A stretch of DNA of 64,000 nucleotides from Desmonostoc vinosum HA7617-LM4 (GCA_019359515.1 JAHHHC010000026.1:1-64000), one strand, 5' to 3'. Positions 27,053 to 37,065 are shown, counted from the first letter of the stretch. Numbers and translations: made by a program. Notes: generated from the sequence alone by a model not told the origin.

Positions 27053-27532
27053 AGTTGCATCTCGCTTTCCTGAGTAGTTCGTGATTGAGCAAAAAGAGTT
27101 TAATTTATGCCAAATTTATTCGTAACTTGGAATGGTTATGATTTGTTGCAAATTTTCAGTGAACAAGTTACACCGTATGAGCAATTTATGAATTACTTTT
27201 ACAATTAGTTTGTAATTCACTGAGATGAAAATCGCTATGTATGTAACAGCTTTGTTACTGAATTATCAAAGCTGACGAAGGGAACGTTAAAGAATTCGTA
27301 ATTCGTAATTCGTAATTCGTAATTAAAATAAAGAGTTATTTGCTTGATTAGTAGAAAAATTTCCATCTTTGGGTAGATGCATACAATAAATAATGTAGCA
27401 TGTGCTACATTATTTATTGATAATGTTCAAAAACTTAATTTTTATTTTGTGGTTAAGAAGGCGAAGACAACCCAACTACATACAAACCTTTTTTGCAGCT
27501 TTCAGCGTCGCAAGAGTTGCTAGCGGAGCTAC
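27053..27532. other. Intergenic region with ATTCGTA array
   Basis: Contains a short ATTCGTA tandem array (27294-27323) and the perfect palindrome listed separately. No gene is seen. Confidence 0.55.
27384..27419. repeat. Perfect 36-bp palindrome
   Basis: Two 17-bp arms (CAATAAATAATGTAGCA and its reverse complement) around a TG centre. It lies downstream of the gene at 27533-27985, whose transcripts would read through it. It could be a terminator without a U-run, a cruciform, or a protein-binding operator. Confidence 0.75.
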
Positions 27533-27985
27533 TTAAAACGAATCAGAACAGTCGTCGTCAAATTCGGCATCCCATCGGGCTGAGAGTACTTGTTCCATCA
27601 TCGCTTCGATCGCACTGACATTCAAGCTGCGATCGCGTCGCTCTTGTAAAGGAGTCGAGCGAGGAATCAGCCGCAAACACACCCCTTCTTGCATCAAATC
27701 TATATAAGTTTCTTGTTCTGAGGACTGTTTGAGTTCCAAGTAATCAAAACTGTAAACGTTCAGATAGAGCGCATGGTTAGCAACTAGGGTTGACCTTTGC
27801 GGATTGGCAAAAACTTCCATCACATCCCCTTCACCCTCACTCAGTACCTTATCTTCTTGGGTGTAGATGTAGTGGACTCGACCTAAATCAGCTAGCAACC
27901 GTCGCATGTCGAGCTTATTCACGATAATGCCCGTGTTAACAATGCAAGGAGCTGGTATCCTGGTGTCGGGTAGATGTTGACTCAT
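27533..27985 (-). CDS. Conserved cyanobacterial hypothetical protein
   Basis: 150 aa from the ATG at 27985 (MSQHLPDTRIPAP); a longer start at 28033 adds 16 hydrophobic, non-conserved-looking residues. Soluble, mixed alpha/beta, ending in an acidic tail (ARWDAEFDDDCSDSF). No catalytic motif is seen and I do not recognise the family. It is oriented away from cobS, with a 450-bp gap. Confidence 0.7.
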   Translation of the reverse strand: MSQHLPDTRIPAPCIVNTGIIVNKLDMRRLLADLGRVHYIYTQEDKVLSEGEGDVMEVFANPQRSTLVANHALYLNVYSFDYLELKQSSEQETYIDLMQEGVCLRLIPRSTPLQERRDRSLNVSAIEAMMEQVLSARWDAEFDDDCSDSF

Positions 27986-28435
27986 AAGGAAGTAGCGATT
28001 AAAGCTCAAGAGAGTGACAACACAGCTAATCAATTAATTTAACAGCTCGTTGACTCCCTACATCTAAAAAAATATCAATTTTGTAGGGCGATCGTCTAAT
28101 AATCTTAATAAGTTCTCAACAGAAAAACACAGTACAAAAATTTATCTAAATTGAATGATAACTTTTTTAATTGAGTGTTTTTTGTCAAAACTTATACTCA
28201 AAATATTTTATTTATGACTTGGTACAGCATAACAAAATTTTTAAGCTTAATCCTTTCTAAAAGTAAAACTTATCTAAAGTTTTAAAATCAGCTATCATTA
28301 CTTATGCTGAAACTATCAGTTACTTACAATCAAAAGGAACAGGGGACAGGAGAAGTGTTTCCTGTTCCTTCCCTACCTAAGTATGTTCAGTCATCAAATC
28401 GGATTCCTATACGTGACTTATATGACTAAAAAACA
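27986..28435. other. Divergent intergenic region, 450 bp
   Basis: AT-rich. Holds a repeat block near 28340-28412 (CTGTTCC and AAGTATGTTCAGTCATCAAAT) resembling 19417-19490. No cobalamin riboswitch was recognised upstream of cobS. Confidence 0.45.
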
Positions 28436-29191
28436 GTGTGGAAAAAACTACTGTTAGATTTGGCAGCAAGCGTAATATTTTACACTGCTATCCCGCTACC
28501 ATTTTTTCACGGCTTAGACTTTCGGGGTGTAGCACTGCTTGCCCCAATTGTAGGCATAGTAATTGGGGGAATTTTAGGGTTATTTGATACGGTAATGAAT
28601 TATCTGGGAGTGCCGATACTAACTCGTAGTGCTTTAGTAGTGGCTATTTGGATAATGATGACTGGGGGATTACATTTAGATGGAGCGATGGATACTGCGG
28701 ATGGTTTGGCAGTGGGTGAAAAAGAACGGCGGCTAGAGGTAATGGCAGATAGTGCCACTGGTGCGTTTGGAGCAATGGCTGCGATCGCCTTAATATTACT
28801 TAAAACAGCAGCCTTAACAGATATGACCGAAAACCGCTGGTTGTTATTGATGGCGGCTTGTGGCTGGGGACGGTGGGGACAACAGATAGCGATTTGGCGA
28901 TATCCGTATCTCAAACCCACTGGTAAAGGCGTATTTCACAAACAAGCGATTCGTTCTGGTAAAGATTTGTTACCAGGATTTTTACTCATGATCGGTTTGA
29001 GTGGTTTGCTGTTGTTGATCAATCAACAGCGCTTATTGTTAGCGCTGGGCATGATTATAGCTGGAAGTGCGATCGCCACCTCAACTGGCGCGTGGTTCAA
29101 CCACAAACTAGGCGGACATACCGGAGATACATATGGCGCAGTCGTCGAATGGACTGAAGCCTTGTTTCTGTGCGTGCTAACTGCTTTTTAG
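28436..29191 (+). CDS. cobS: Adenosylcobinamide-GDP ribazoletransferase (cobalamin synthase)
   Basis: 251 aa integral membrane enzyme joining adenosylcobinamide-GDP with alpha-ribazole, the last steps of cobalamin assembly. The motif [11 protein letters not shown] with ATGAFGAMA is diagnostic. Several hydrophobic segments (about 8-28, 32-60, 105-140, 180-220). Starts with GTG at 28436. No other cob genes are nearby. Confidence 0.95.
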   Translation: MWKKLLLDLAASVIFYTAIPLPFFHGLDFRGVALLAPIVGIVIGGILGLFDTVMNYLGVPILTRSALVVAIWIMMTGGLHLDGAMDTADGLAVGEKERRLEVMADSATGAFGAMAAIALILLKTAALTDMTENRWLLLMAACGWGRWGQQIAIWRYPYLKPTGKGVFHKQAIRSGKDLLPGFLLMIGLSGLLLLINQQRLLLALGMIIAGSAIATSTGAWFNHKLGGHTGDTYGAVVEWTEALFLCVLTAF

Positions 29192-29336
29192 GTAATTCGT
29201 AATTCGTAATGACGCGACGCTCCTGTGTCGCTCTAAGCGAAGCTATGCCGTAGGCTTTACGCTAACGCTATCGAGGACTCGCTCTAAGCGAAGCTATGCC
29301 GCAGGCTTTACGCTGCGAAGCGCGTAATTCGTAATT
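29192..29336. repeat. GCTAACGC/TAAGCGAAGC dispersed repeat mosaic
   Basis: Begins right after the cobS stop with GTAATTCGTAATTCG. It contains a tandem pair of about 51-bp blocks (CGCTCTAAGCGAAGCTATGCC... at 29229 and 29280) and ends with TAATTCGTAATTG. Same family as 18001-18075, in opposite orientation. Confidence 0.8.
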
Positions 29337-29399
29337 GTTTCTTCTCTCCCAGCTTTCTTACTCCGTCATCCCCCTCATCTCTTCACTCAGCACTCAGCG

Positions 29400-29690
29400 T
29401 CAGCCACAAACTGGTGAATCTGTCACTTTAACTATCTGAGTGTCTGGAAAGCGTTTAGGTCTTCCTGGTTTGCGTTTATGCCGTTGATTAATCGATTTTT
29501 CGCTGGCGGCTGCCAATTCCTCTGGTGTACATTTGAATAGACGTAAAGCATCCAAATACTTTTTGGGCGTCATTGTGGGTTCAGTACGTCCAGCTTCCCA
29601 GTTGCGAACACTGGTTTCACTAATTGCAAGTCTAAAGGCAACCTCTGCACGGCTAAGCCCAGCACGCTCTCTCAAGACTTGCATATCCAT
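29400..29690 (-). CDS. XRE-type HTH regulator with AT-hook
   Basis: 96 aa. Cro/C1-type helix-turn-helix (about 3-58: LRERAGLSRAEVAFRLAISE, then SVRNWEAGRTEP), then a basic tail with KRKPGRPKRFP (72-82), an AT-hook Gly-Arg-Pro core. Likely a DNA-binding repressor or nucleoid-associated regulator; the target is unknown. A single gene that converges with cobS. Confidence 0.9.
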   Translation of the reverse strand: MDMQVLRERAGLSRAEVAFRLAISETSVRNWEAGRTEPTMTPKKYLDALRLFKCTPEELAAASEKSINQRHKRKPGRPKRFPDTQIVKVTDSPVCG

Positions 29691-30370
29691 ATCTCATGCT
29701 CCCTTGAAAAACTTTGAGTATTTTATTAAATCAATTGACATTTAATGTCAATGGAAAACCAAAAATTTATTAACCATATTCTTTTATGATAGCGATCGCT
29801 CTGCACTCTTGCAAACGGTAGGGATTAGGGACTGGGTTTTTCAAAACCTTTACAGCACAAGGATATTCATAAAATTTTAGGGATTTTAGCCAGTAGTATA
29901 CGCCGTTAAAAATTCAAAATTGCAGACGTTATACCAATAATTCAAAATCCATACAAGAATCTGCTGTATAAACCCTAGACTCACATCTTGCATCTGCCAG
30001 TGAAAATAATGAGTCTGCCGCAATAAAGTTATAAAAATTACATATCTATTTGTCTCTGTATTTAGTCCATTTCTAATGGACTTTTGCTATATGACAGGGA
30101 TTTACAATCCCTGGCGGTAGAGAGCGAAGCCGAACAATTAGGTAAGTTTTGCGACTGACAGTTTGAAAGGTGCAAGATCTGAGTAGACAAGTCTAGACAT
30201 TTATTTCTTACTTCAATGGGAGCATGGGAGTAGTTATCCCTCAGTAAGCTTCGTGATCCGCCAAGTGCTATAACGGGGGAGACCCCAACGCGAGTTGTTC
30301 ATGGGGGAAACCACGCCACTCCCACGCCACTTGCTACAACGGGGGGAACCGTTTAGCATCTTGATTGAGA
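29691..30370. other. 680-bp intergenic region
   Basis: Contains the promoter of the XRE gene. The last 120 bp (about 30245-30350) carry G/C-rich blocks (ACGGGGGAGACCCC; CACTCCCACGCCACTTG; ACGGGGGGAACCGTT) typical of dispersed repeats. No gene or RNA is recognised. Confidence 0.5.
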
Positions 30371-30910
30371 TTATTTATTGGGTTTGAATGCTGAACCTCT
30401 TTTTCTCAGCAGTAAGCCAAAACTTAAGACTGCAAGACTAGCAAATTCAAAGGTGGGTTCAGGTATTTGTTTTGCGGATAAAACAGGTTGAATTTCCGAA
30501 GAAACAATATAATCAGTAAAGAAAGGCTTTCCAATATAATTAAGATAAGGAACTCCTACAATATTAGTAGTATATTCATCGAAATTTTCCAAAGTTGAAA
30601 AAGCCAATTTCAAATTATTAGAATTAAACCCGAAAGAACTTAAACTAGACACATCCAACCATTTCTGTTGTGGAATTTGGGCATTTCCAGAAAATATTAA
30701 ATCAAACGAGTTCAACTCATTAGTGTAGATGAACCCATCGTTATCTTGATCCACGCCAGAAAATGAACCGGACAATATTCCTCCCTTTTCCCAACCTCCT
30801 TGTGTGAAAGTGTAGAACAGTTGTGCAGCCTTTACTTGGTTCATTGAAGTTCCTATCAAGCTGAAAATGCTGACAGTTGTTGCAATTACTATTTTTGAGA
30901 ATGAGTTCAT
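30371..30910 (-). CDS. PEP-CTERM exported protein
   Basis: 179 aa. N-terminal signal peptide (about 1-28), an extracellular part with GVDQDNDGFIYTNE (a short calcium-loop-like stretch), and a C-terminal sorting signal: IPEPTFEF, hydrophobic helix ASLAVLSFGLLL, then RKRG. PEP-CTERM proteins are processed by an exosortase and are linked to envelope or exopolysaccharide export. Function unknown. No exosortase gene is in the window. Confidence 0.9.
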   Translation of the reverse strand: MNSFSKIVIATTVSIFSLIGTSMNQVKAAQLFYTFTQGGWEKGGILSGSFSGVDQDNDGFIYTNELNSFDLIFSGNAQIPQQKWLDVSSLSSFGFNSNNLKLAFSTLENFDEYTTNIVGVPYLNYIGKPFFTDYIVSSEIQPVLSAKQIPEPTFEFASLAVLSFGLLLRKRGSAFKPNK

Positions 30911-31063
30911 AGTTTCATTGGGAAAATTATTTCAGATTTTTCTCTGTTAAAAAAGGACAGATTATTTACTAAAGACAAGTCAACGTAATTCCTATTTGTT
31001 GCCAACAAGATAACTCTGCACAAATCACACCTAACTTTAGTTGTTCATCACTAGTAACAATTG

Positions 31064-32827
31064 TTATTCACCCAGAGGCGCTCCTTCTCGACGTGGGTCA
31101 GCGCCACTAATTAACCCTTGATTGGTCAACACAATTCCGTGTGAACCACTGGTTAATTGTATAACCCGCACTGTATGACCTTTGACTTCTAAGGCAGGCT
31201 TGAGGTTAACAACGTCTGTATTTGCTTCTAGTTCTGTCGGGCCATTACGACTACCAAAATTTGGTAATGATAATGCTTGCTGAATGTCCAATCCCCAATC
31301 TAGATGTGCTACTAAAGCTTTAGCAACATAATTAATAATTTGAGGCCCACCAGCCGAGCCAATGACCATCACTAGTTTGCCATTCCGGTCAAACACCATT
31401 ATTGGGGCCATTGAACTTCTAGGTCGCTTTTTAGCTTCCACGCGATTAGCAACAGGCTTTCCATCTGTTGTGGGTGAAAAAGAGAAATCTGTTAATTGGT
31501 TATTGAGCAAGAAACCTCGCACCATCAATCTAGAACCAAAGGCATCTTCTATACTAGTAGTCATGGATACTGCATTACCTGCAGCATCGACAATTGCAAT
31601 ATGGCTAGTAGAGGGGAATTCTCTGGATTGATCTTGACCCCAGCGCCGAGCCTGCTGTAGCAATGGATTACCTGCTGTAGCTTCACCAATTGAAGTTTCG
31701 AGGCTAATTAATGCTGCCCGCAGCTTTAGGTAATAGGGATCAATTAATTCTTTAACAGGCACAGGTACAAAATCTGCATCAGCTATATACAAATTTCTAT
31801 CAGCATAGGCTAGGCGTCCTGCTTCAGAAAATAAGTGAACTGCATCTACTGAGGCTGGTTTGATAGCTGCCAGATTAAATTGTTGAAGAATACCTAGAAT
31901 TTGCAGCACGGTTAAACCACCAGAACTTGGAGGACCCATACCGCAGACTTTGTAAATTCGATAAGTGCCGCACACTGGCTCTCGTTGCTTGGCCTGATAT
32001 TGTGCTAAGTCAGCAGTTGTTAAGTCTCCTGGTACGGCTGCTTGCGTTACTGTCGTTACAATGTCGCCAGCAATATTACCTTGATAAAAAGCATCAGCAC
32101 CTCCGTTAGCAATCTGTTGCAGTACTTCAGCTAGAGGTAGGTTGATTAGTCTAGTACCGATTGGTTTTGGTGTGCCATCAACTCGGTAGAAATAGCTTTT
32201 AGCTGGCTCCAAACGAGATAGATATATATCGTTATTAAGCAGACTGTACAGACGTGGTGAAAGTGGAAAACCTTGTTGTGCTAGTTGAATCGCAGGTTGA
32301 AATAGTTGTGACCAAGGTAACTTTCCATGTTTACTGTGTGCCATTTCTAGCATCCGCAACACCCCAGGCACACCTACAGATTTGCCTCCAACAACAGCGT
32401 CATAAAACGCTAATGGTTTGCCTTGTGCATCCAGGAAACGATCTGGTTTCGCTGCGGCAGGAGCAGTTTCTCGACCATCATAAGTAAGCAGTTTTTTTGT
32501 TCGTGCGTTGTAGTAAACAAGGAAAGCACCGCCGCCAATACCTGAAGACTGTGGCTCTACCAAAGTCAGTACCATTTGCACAGCAATCGCAGCGTCAAGC
32601 GCACTTCCCCCACGGCGGAGAACATCACGCCCTGCTGCTGATGCTAATGGGTTTGCTGCTACTACCACATACTTTTTAGTCCGAACCGCTTCACGTTCTA
32701 TCCGACCACTTCCTGTTTCAGGTGGAGGACGGTCTTGGGCTTTACCTACGATAGGTGGTAAGAGGGCAGCACTTAGGGCAAGGGCGAGCAAGCGAGAACT
32801 TAAGGCAAGTTTAGATGCAATAGTCAA
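31064..32827 (-). CDS. ggt: Gamma-glutamyltransferase
   Basis: 587 aa. Signal peptide (about 1-30), then the Ntn-hydrolase precursor. The self-processing nucleophile is the Thr in STSHIAIVDAAGNAVS (corresponding to TTHYSVVD of E. coli). GIGGGAFLVYYN and the lid-loop region are present, as is the C-terminal GSAGGPQIINYV. Periplasmic transfer or hydrolysis of gamma-glutamyl groups such as glutathione. No neighbour in the same pathway. Confidence 0.96.
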   Translation of the reverse strand: MTIASKLALSSRLLALALSAALLPPIVGKAQDRPPPETGSGRIEREAVRTKKYVVVAANPLASAAGRDVLRRGGSALDAAIAVQMVLTLVEPQSSGIGGGAFLVYYNARTKKLLTYDGRETAPAAAKPDRFLDAQGKPLAFYDAVVGGKSVGVPGVLRMLEMAHSKHGKLPWSQLFQPAIQLAQQGFPLSPRLYSLLNNDIYLSRLEPAKSYFYRVDGTPKPIGTRLINLPLAEVLQQIANGGADAFYQGNIAGDIVTTVTQAAVPGDLTTADLAQYQAKQREPVCGTYRIYKVCGMGPPSSGGLTVLQILGILQQFNLAAIKPASVDAVHLFSEAGRLAYADRNLYIADADFVPVPVKELIDPYYLKLRAALISLETSIGEATAGNPLLQQARRWGQDQSREFPSTSHIAIVDAAGNAVSMTTSIEDAFGSRLMVRGFLLNNQLTDFSFSPTTDGKPVANRVEAKKRPRSSMAPIMVFDRNGKLVMVIGSAGGPQIINYVAKALVAHLDWGLDIQQALSLPNFGSRNGPTELEANTDVVNLKPALEVKGHTVRVIQLTSGSHGIVLTNQGLISGADPRREGAPLGE

Positions 32828-33667
32828 TGCTAAACTCCTGGTTTAATTTCAAACTTTACCGAATACAGCAGATACGGTTATCTGTGCGGAAAATTGCAAT
32901 TCCTTACACTAAAACTAATGATTAGTAAGCTCTCAACTGGTCGCAGCGATCGCGAGTATTTGAAATTTGCGTTGTTGAGTTTTGTAGAAGAGAACAATCA
33001 CATACAACAATACAAGTATTTGATAGATCAAGCAAGCATTATCTAGTAATATTACGTATCTTTTTTAAGAATTAAATACAAATATGGTCTGTCGAGAAAA
33101 TGTATAAATTCTTTGTTAAGAATCAAAATTTTTGCTACTTTTACTGGTAAAGAGCAAATCCGCAAGAGCGATCGCCACCGCGTTCTATATTTGGGGGCCC
33201 TGGTAAGCTAATCTGCCTTTAACTTGCATAATCCTTTGCCTCAGAAAGACGCGGAGAGAAGTTGCGTGCGGGGGTTCCCCCCGTTGAGCAAACTTCGGAG
33301 GACGCGCTTAAGGGGAGACGCGGGGATGCAATTTGAATGATTATTAGCTTAAACTTACACCCTGTTTCAGCAACTCACGCGCAATTCATCTCTTACCTAT
33401 ATGCGCTGATTTTTAAAGAGATTTGCAAAGCGATCGCATTACAATAAATCAGAAAATACTAACTTTATCGAGTTTACCGAACCAATTATATTGTAATTCC
33501 CACCCCATTTATGAAATAGCAGCTAATGGTCGGAAATCATGAATTTTTCAGTGAACAAACCGAACTAACAAGCTGATTAATTATTAATACTATAGTAATC
33601 AAAGCAAGGATTTAAATCCTCAATTGATTGAGCCAAAAACTACCACTGAGACAAGGAATAAATTAAT
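32828..33667. other. 840-bp intergenic region
   Basis: Divergent region between ggt and hsp20. About 33247-33328 is a G/C-rich palindromic dispersed repeat (GTGCGGGGGTTCCCCCCGTTG, flanked by GACGCGGAG and GGAGACGCGGGG). The rest is AT-rich. No CIRCE element was recognised before hsp20. No gene seen. Confidence 0.5.
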
Positions 33668-34114
33668 ATGCTAGTTCGTTACAACCCCTGGGAAGAATTG
33701 AATGCTCTAGAACGTCACATCAACGGTTTGTTCGGAGATAGCAGAGTACCATCTACAGTTTTTGAAAAAGGTTTGATGAAAGTTCCAGCTGCTGAAATAC
33801 AAGAAACTGAAGATGCAATTCATCTCAAGCTAGAACTGCCAGGTATGTCAGCTAAAGATCTAGATATTCAAGTAACCGCAGATGCTGTTCACATTAGCGG
33901 TGAACGGAAATCGGAAAATAAAACTGAAAACGATGGCACTACTAAGAGCGAATTTTATTACGGTAAATTCCAACGCGTAATTCCTCTGAAAGCTAGAATT
34001 CAAAATACCAATGTCACCGCAGAATACAAAGATGGTATTTTGAATTTGACACTGCCTAAAACCGAGCAAGAAAAGAACAAAGTTGTCAAGGTTAATTTAG
34101 AAGCAACTGCCTAA
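33668..34114 (+). CDS. Small heat-shock protein (Hsp20/alpha-crystallin)
   Basis: 148 aa. An N-terminal region (MLVRYNPWEELNALERHING) is followed by the alpha-crystallin domain (about 42-142), with HLKLELPGMSAKDLDIQV and the conserved AEYKDGILNLTLPK. ATP-independent holdase forming oligomers. The I-X-I/V C-terminal anchor is not obvious (the end is VVKVNLEATA). AAGGAATAA lies before the ATG. Confidence 0.95.
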   Translation: MLVRYNPWEELNALERHINGLFGDSRVPSTVFEKGLMKVPAAEIQETEDAIHLKLELPGMSAKDLDIQVTADAVHISGERKSENKTENDGTTKSEFYYGKFQRVIPLKARIQNTNVTAEYKDGILNLTLPKTEQEKNKVVKVNLEATA

Positions 34115-34242
34115 AAACAGTTGGGGAACGGGGAACTCTAATATCATGTCCGTTTCAAGACTTATGATTGGGCTGACGCGGAGATAGGGAGACGCGGGGA
34201 CGCGGAGAAATTTTTATGATAAGTGATTAGCCGGACATGGTA

Positions 34243-34273
34243 TAATCCCCACTCCCGGGGGGAGTGGGGATTA
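34243..34273. repeat. GC palindrome with 14-bp arms
   Basis: TAATCCCCACTCCC, three Gs, then the exact reverse complement. It is the best-preserved of the three copies (others at 168-206 and about 46201-46230). It is followed by GAGGTAATGGGGAATTGG, as in the other copies. Confidence 0.85.
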
Positions 34274-34341
34274 GAGGTAATGGGGAATTGGAGATGGGTG
34301 TTTGTTATTTCTCCCTCTGCCTCCCCTGCTCCTTCTTTCAA

Positions 34342-34534
34342 GGGTAGGTTTCTCATATTCAGTCTGAAAAAACCTATTTTTTCGTTCCGAAATCTTTCTC
34401 CGCGTCCCCCTTCGGGTGACGCTCGCAAGCTCGCTAACGCAGTCGCCTGCGGAGGGAAACCCTCCTGTAGCGCTGTCTCACCGTGTCCCCGCGTCCCCGC
34501 GTCAACCAAAACGCGAAATCTAAAAAACCTACCC
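34342..34534. mobile_element. MITE-like element with nested insertion
   Basis: Ends GGGTAGGTTT... and ...AAACCTACCC form terminal inverted repeats. The interior (TCTGAAAAAACCTATTTTTTC, then CGTTCCGAAATCTTT) matches the reverse complement of the element at 48513-48622. A roughly 95-bp GC-rich repeat (about 34402-34505: CCCTTCGGGTGACGC, GTGTCCCCGCGTCCCCG) is inserted in the middle. It has no coding capacity. Confidence 0.75.
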
Positions 34535-34565
34535 ATAAGAGCCCTGCCCCTTCCCCCCTACCTAT

Positions 34566-35081
34566 TCACCACCAACGAATTTGCAAGTACCCGTGCTGTT
34601 GTGTTTTTAACTCAGCGTCGGTTCGCCAATCTACAGGTTTATAGGTTCTAAAGACTCGATCCCACCAGTCAACACCAATACCAAAGTTATGATGCCACTG
34701 ATCGTATTCGTGATGGACATAGTGGACTGGCATCGCTATCCAGAAACAAAGTTTGGGGTTGTCATGTTGGAGTTGATGAGCATAAGCTGCAAACACTGAG
34801 TAGCTTAAACAACCAATTAACCAACTAATTTTAATGTACCAGTTTGCCCCAGCTAGCTGAAGCATCAAAAATGTCAACAATAGGATGGGCAAACCACCAA
34901 CGATATAATCTCGAAATTCTGGCACCACACCCTGTCCTGTGCCATCCTGATGGTGATCGACATGAAATCGGCAAATTTTAGGAAATATGTGCATCAGGCG
35001 ATGACCCCAATATTCAATCAGGCTGGCGATCGCCAACGCAGCTATAAAAGTAACTGTTATCTGTGCAATATTAATCAACAT
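34566..35081 (-). CDS. Fatty acid hydroxylase/sterol desaturase family protein
   Basis: 171 aa. An integral membrane di-iron enzyme by family. His clusters HRLMH (28-32), HVDHH (40-44), HYVHH and QWHHNFG match the eight-His pattern, and membrane segments lie around 5-22, 62-82 and 88-105. It is short, but all His boxes are present. It is divergent from a fatty acyl-AMP ligase, suggesting work on a fatty chain, although carotenoid hydroxylases share this fold. Confidence 0.85.
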   Translation of the reverse strand: MLINIAQITVTFIAALAIASLIEYWGHRLMHIFPKICRFHVDHHQDGTGQGVVPEFRDYIVGGLPILLLTFLMLQLAGANWYIKISWLIGCLSYSVFAAYAHQLQHDNPKLCFWIAMPVHYVHHEYDQWHHNFGIGVDWWDRVFRTYKPVDWRTDAELKTQQHGYLQIRWW

Positions 35082-35277
35082 AATATGAGTAAATAATGAT
35101 GGAAATTAAATATTTATATCATTTAACAGAAGTCATATACTCTCTTGGCTAGAAATGACGAGCGCGACTCCAAGTAAATTGGTTTGGGATTTTAACACTG
35201 AAGTTACCGGCTCTACATTTTTGCGTGAGGATGCACTATTATAATTTTGCCTGGATTTAATATAAAAATTTGATCAA

Positions 35278-37065
35278 GTGTTATCCTCTTCCTTAAAATC
35301 TCTAGTTGATCTCTTGAGCGATCGCGCTCAAAAACAGCCCCATAATCAAGCTTTTACATTTCTCAAGGATGGAGAAATTGAGTCTGGTTGTCTGACATAT
35401 CAAAATCTTGACGAGCAGGCCCGTGCTATTGCTGCTAGTCTGCAATCTGTGACTTCTGTTGGCCAACGCGTTTTATTAGTTTATCCCTTCAATGCCTGTT
35501 TAGAGTTGATCACGGCTATATTTGGCGGCTTTTATGCGGGGGCGATCGCTATACCTACACAGCCGCCTCAAAACACCGCAGAATGGGCAGATTTTAGCTT
35601 TCGTGTCCAAGAGTGCCAAGTAGATGTTGTTCTGACTTCTGCCGCAATTATAGATAAGTTACAAGATGCATGGCCAGATCAAATCAGAGATGGCAAAAAC
35701 TTGTCTTGGATAGCAACAGATCGAATTTTATTGGATGAAGCCGCAAATTACCAGCAACGAGATATTAATCGTGATGCGATCGCATATTTCCAGTACACTT
35801 CTGGTTCTACAGGCATCCCCAAAGCAGTGACAATCACCCACGGCAATGTGTTGGAAAACTGCGCCAATTTTCAACAGAAATTTCCCACTCTTGACTTTCG
35901 AGCAGTAAATTGGCTGCCTTTAACCCATGACATGGGTTTGGTCGCTGCCATTATGCAAACGCTTTACGCTGGAGGCTATGCTGCTTTAATGTCACCAATA
36001 GCAGTGTTTCAAAACCCCAGTCGTTTGCTTAAGGCAATCTCAACCTATCAAGCAACCATCAGTGGCGGCCCTAATTTTATGTACGATCTCTGCGTGCAAA
36101 GAGTTAAACCAGAACAAATAACAGACCTGGATTTGAGTCGCTGGGAAATCGCCGGAAATGGGGCAGAACCTATAAGACCTGAAACTCTAGAACAATTTAC
36201 AGCTTTATTTGCACCTTATGGGTTTCGACAAGAAGCATTTTATCTATCCTATGGCATGGCAGAAGCAACTTTGTGGATTTCTGGAGGTGCTTTCAAAGAA
36301 TCATCAGCAATTCAGTTTGTGGACGAGCAAGCTTTGGAACAGAATCGAGTTGTGATAGTACCAGAAAGTCAAACTGGGGCACGAAGGGTGATCAGCTGCG
36401 GTTATCCGTGGCCGGGAAACCGGGTGATGATCGTCAATCCCCAAACTCTAACTCCTTGTTTATCTGATGGTGTAGGCGAAATTTGGGTGCAAGGTCTAGG
36501 ATTGAGTAGTAGTTATTGGCATCGACCCCAAGAAACTGAGCAAACTTTCCAGGCTTATTTAGCAGATAGTGGCCAAGGCCCCTTTCTAAGAACAGGGGAT
36601 TTAGGTTTTATTCACAATGAACAACTATTTATTACTGGTCGCCTCAAAGACATTATGATTTTTTGGGGACGCAACTTCTATCCTCAAATCTTAGAACAGA
36701 CTTCCCAAAAGAGCCATCCGGCGTTATCAACTAACACCAGCGCCGCTTTTTCTCTGAATGTGGAAGGAGAGGAGAGATTGGTAATTGTGCAAGAGGTCGA
36801 TCGCCATGCGATGCGAAAGTTAAATTCTGAACAGATTGCAGAGATAATTACTGCGATTTGCCAGACTATTATTATGCAGCATTTGGTAGAAGTTTATGCG
36901 ATCGCTCTCATCAAACCTGGCACTCTCCCCAAAACTACAAGCGGGAAAGTACAACGTCGTCGCTGTCGAGATTTGTTTTTAGCGGGTGAATTAGCGTTGG
37001 TTGAACAATGGTATTGTCCAGATTCTGAGCGATTAGACCCTGCTGATTTGACTAATTTAATGTAA
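35278..37065 (+). CDS. Fatty acyl-AMP ligase (FAAL)
   Basis: 595 aa, starting with GTG. Adenylation fold: A3 motif YTSGSTGIPKAVTITHGN (with family-typical FQ before it), GNGAEPIR, YGMAEATLW and the RTGDLGF motif, with C-terminal lysine region TTSGKVQRRRCRDLF. The N-terminal order (YPFNACLELITAIFGGFYAG) is FAAL-like rather than CoA-ligase-like. FAALs activate fatty acids and load them onto acyl carrier proteins of lipopeptide or polyketide assembly lines. Here no carrier protein or assembly line follows, which is unusual. Confidence 0.92.
   Translation: MLSSSLKSLVDLLSDRAQKQPHNQAFTFLKDGEIESGCLTYQNLDEQARAIAASLQSVTSVGQRVLLVYPFNACLELITAIFGGFYAGAIAIPTQPPQNTAEWADFSFRVQECQVDVVLTSAAIIDKLQDAWPDQIRDGKNLSWIATDRILLDEAANYQQRDINRDAIAYFQYTSGSTGIPKAVTITHGNVLENCANFQQKFPTLDFRAVNWLPLTHDMGLVAAIMQTLYAGGYAALMSPIAVFQNPSRLLKAISTYQATISGGPNFMYDLCVQRVKPEQITDLDLSRWEIAGNGAEPIRPETLEQFTALFAPYGFRQEAFYLSYGMAEATLWISGGAFKESSAIQFVDEQALEQNRVVIVPESQTGARRVISCGYPWPGNRVMIVNPQTLTPCLSDGVGEIWVQGLGLSSSYWHRPQETEQTFQAYLADSGQGPFLRTGDLGFIHNEQLFITGRLKDIMIFWGRNFYPQILEQTSQKSHPALSTNTSAAFSLNVEGEERLVIVQEVDRHAMRKLNSEQIAEIITAICQTIIMQHLVEVYAIALIKPGTLPKTTSGKVQRRRCRDLFLAGELALVEQWYCPDSERLDPADLTNLM

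Noticed and set aside
28034..28435. Cobalamin riboswitch before cobS
   Set aside because: No B12-box-like conserved sequence could be recognised.
32828..33667. CIRCE element upstream of hsp20
   Set aside because: No TTAGCACTC-N9-GAGTGCTAA-like inverted repeat is present.
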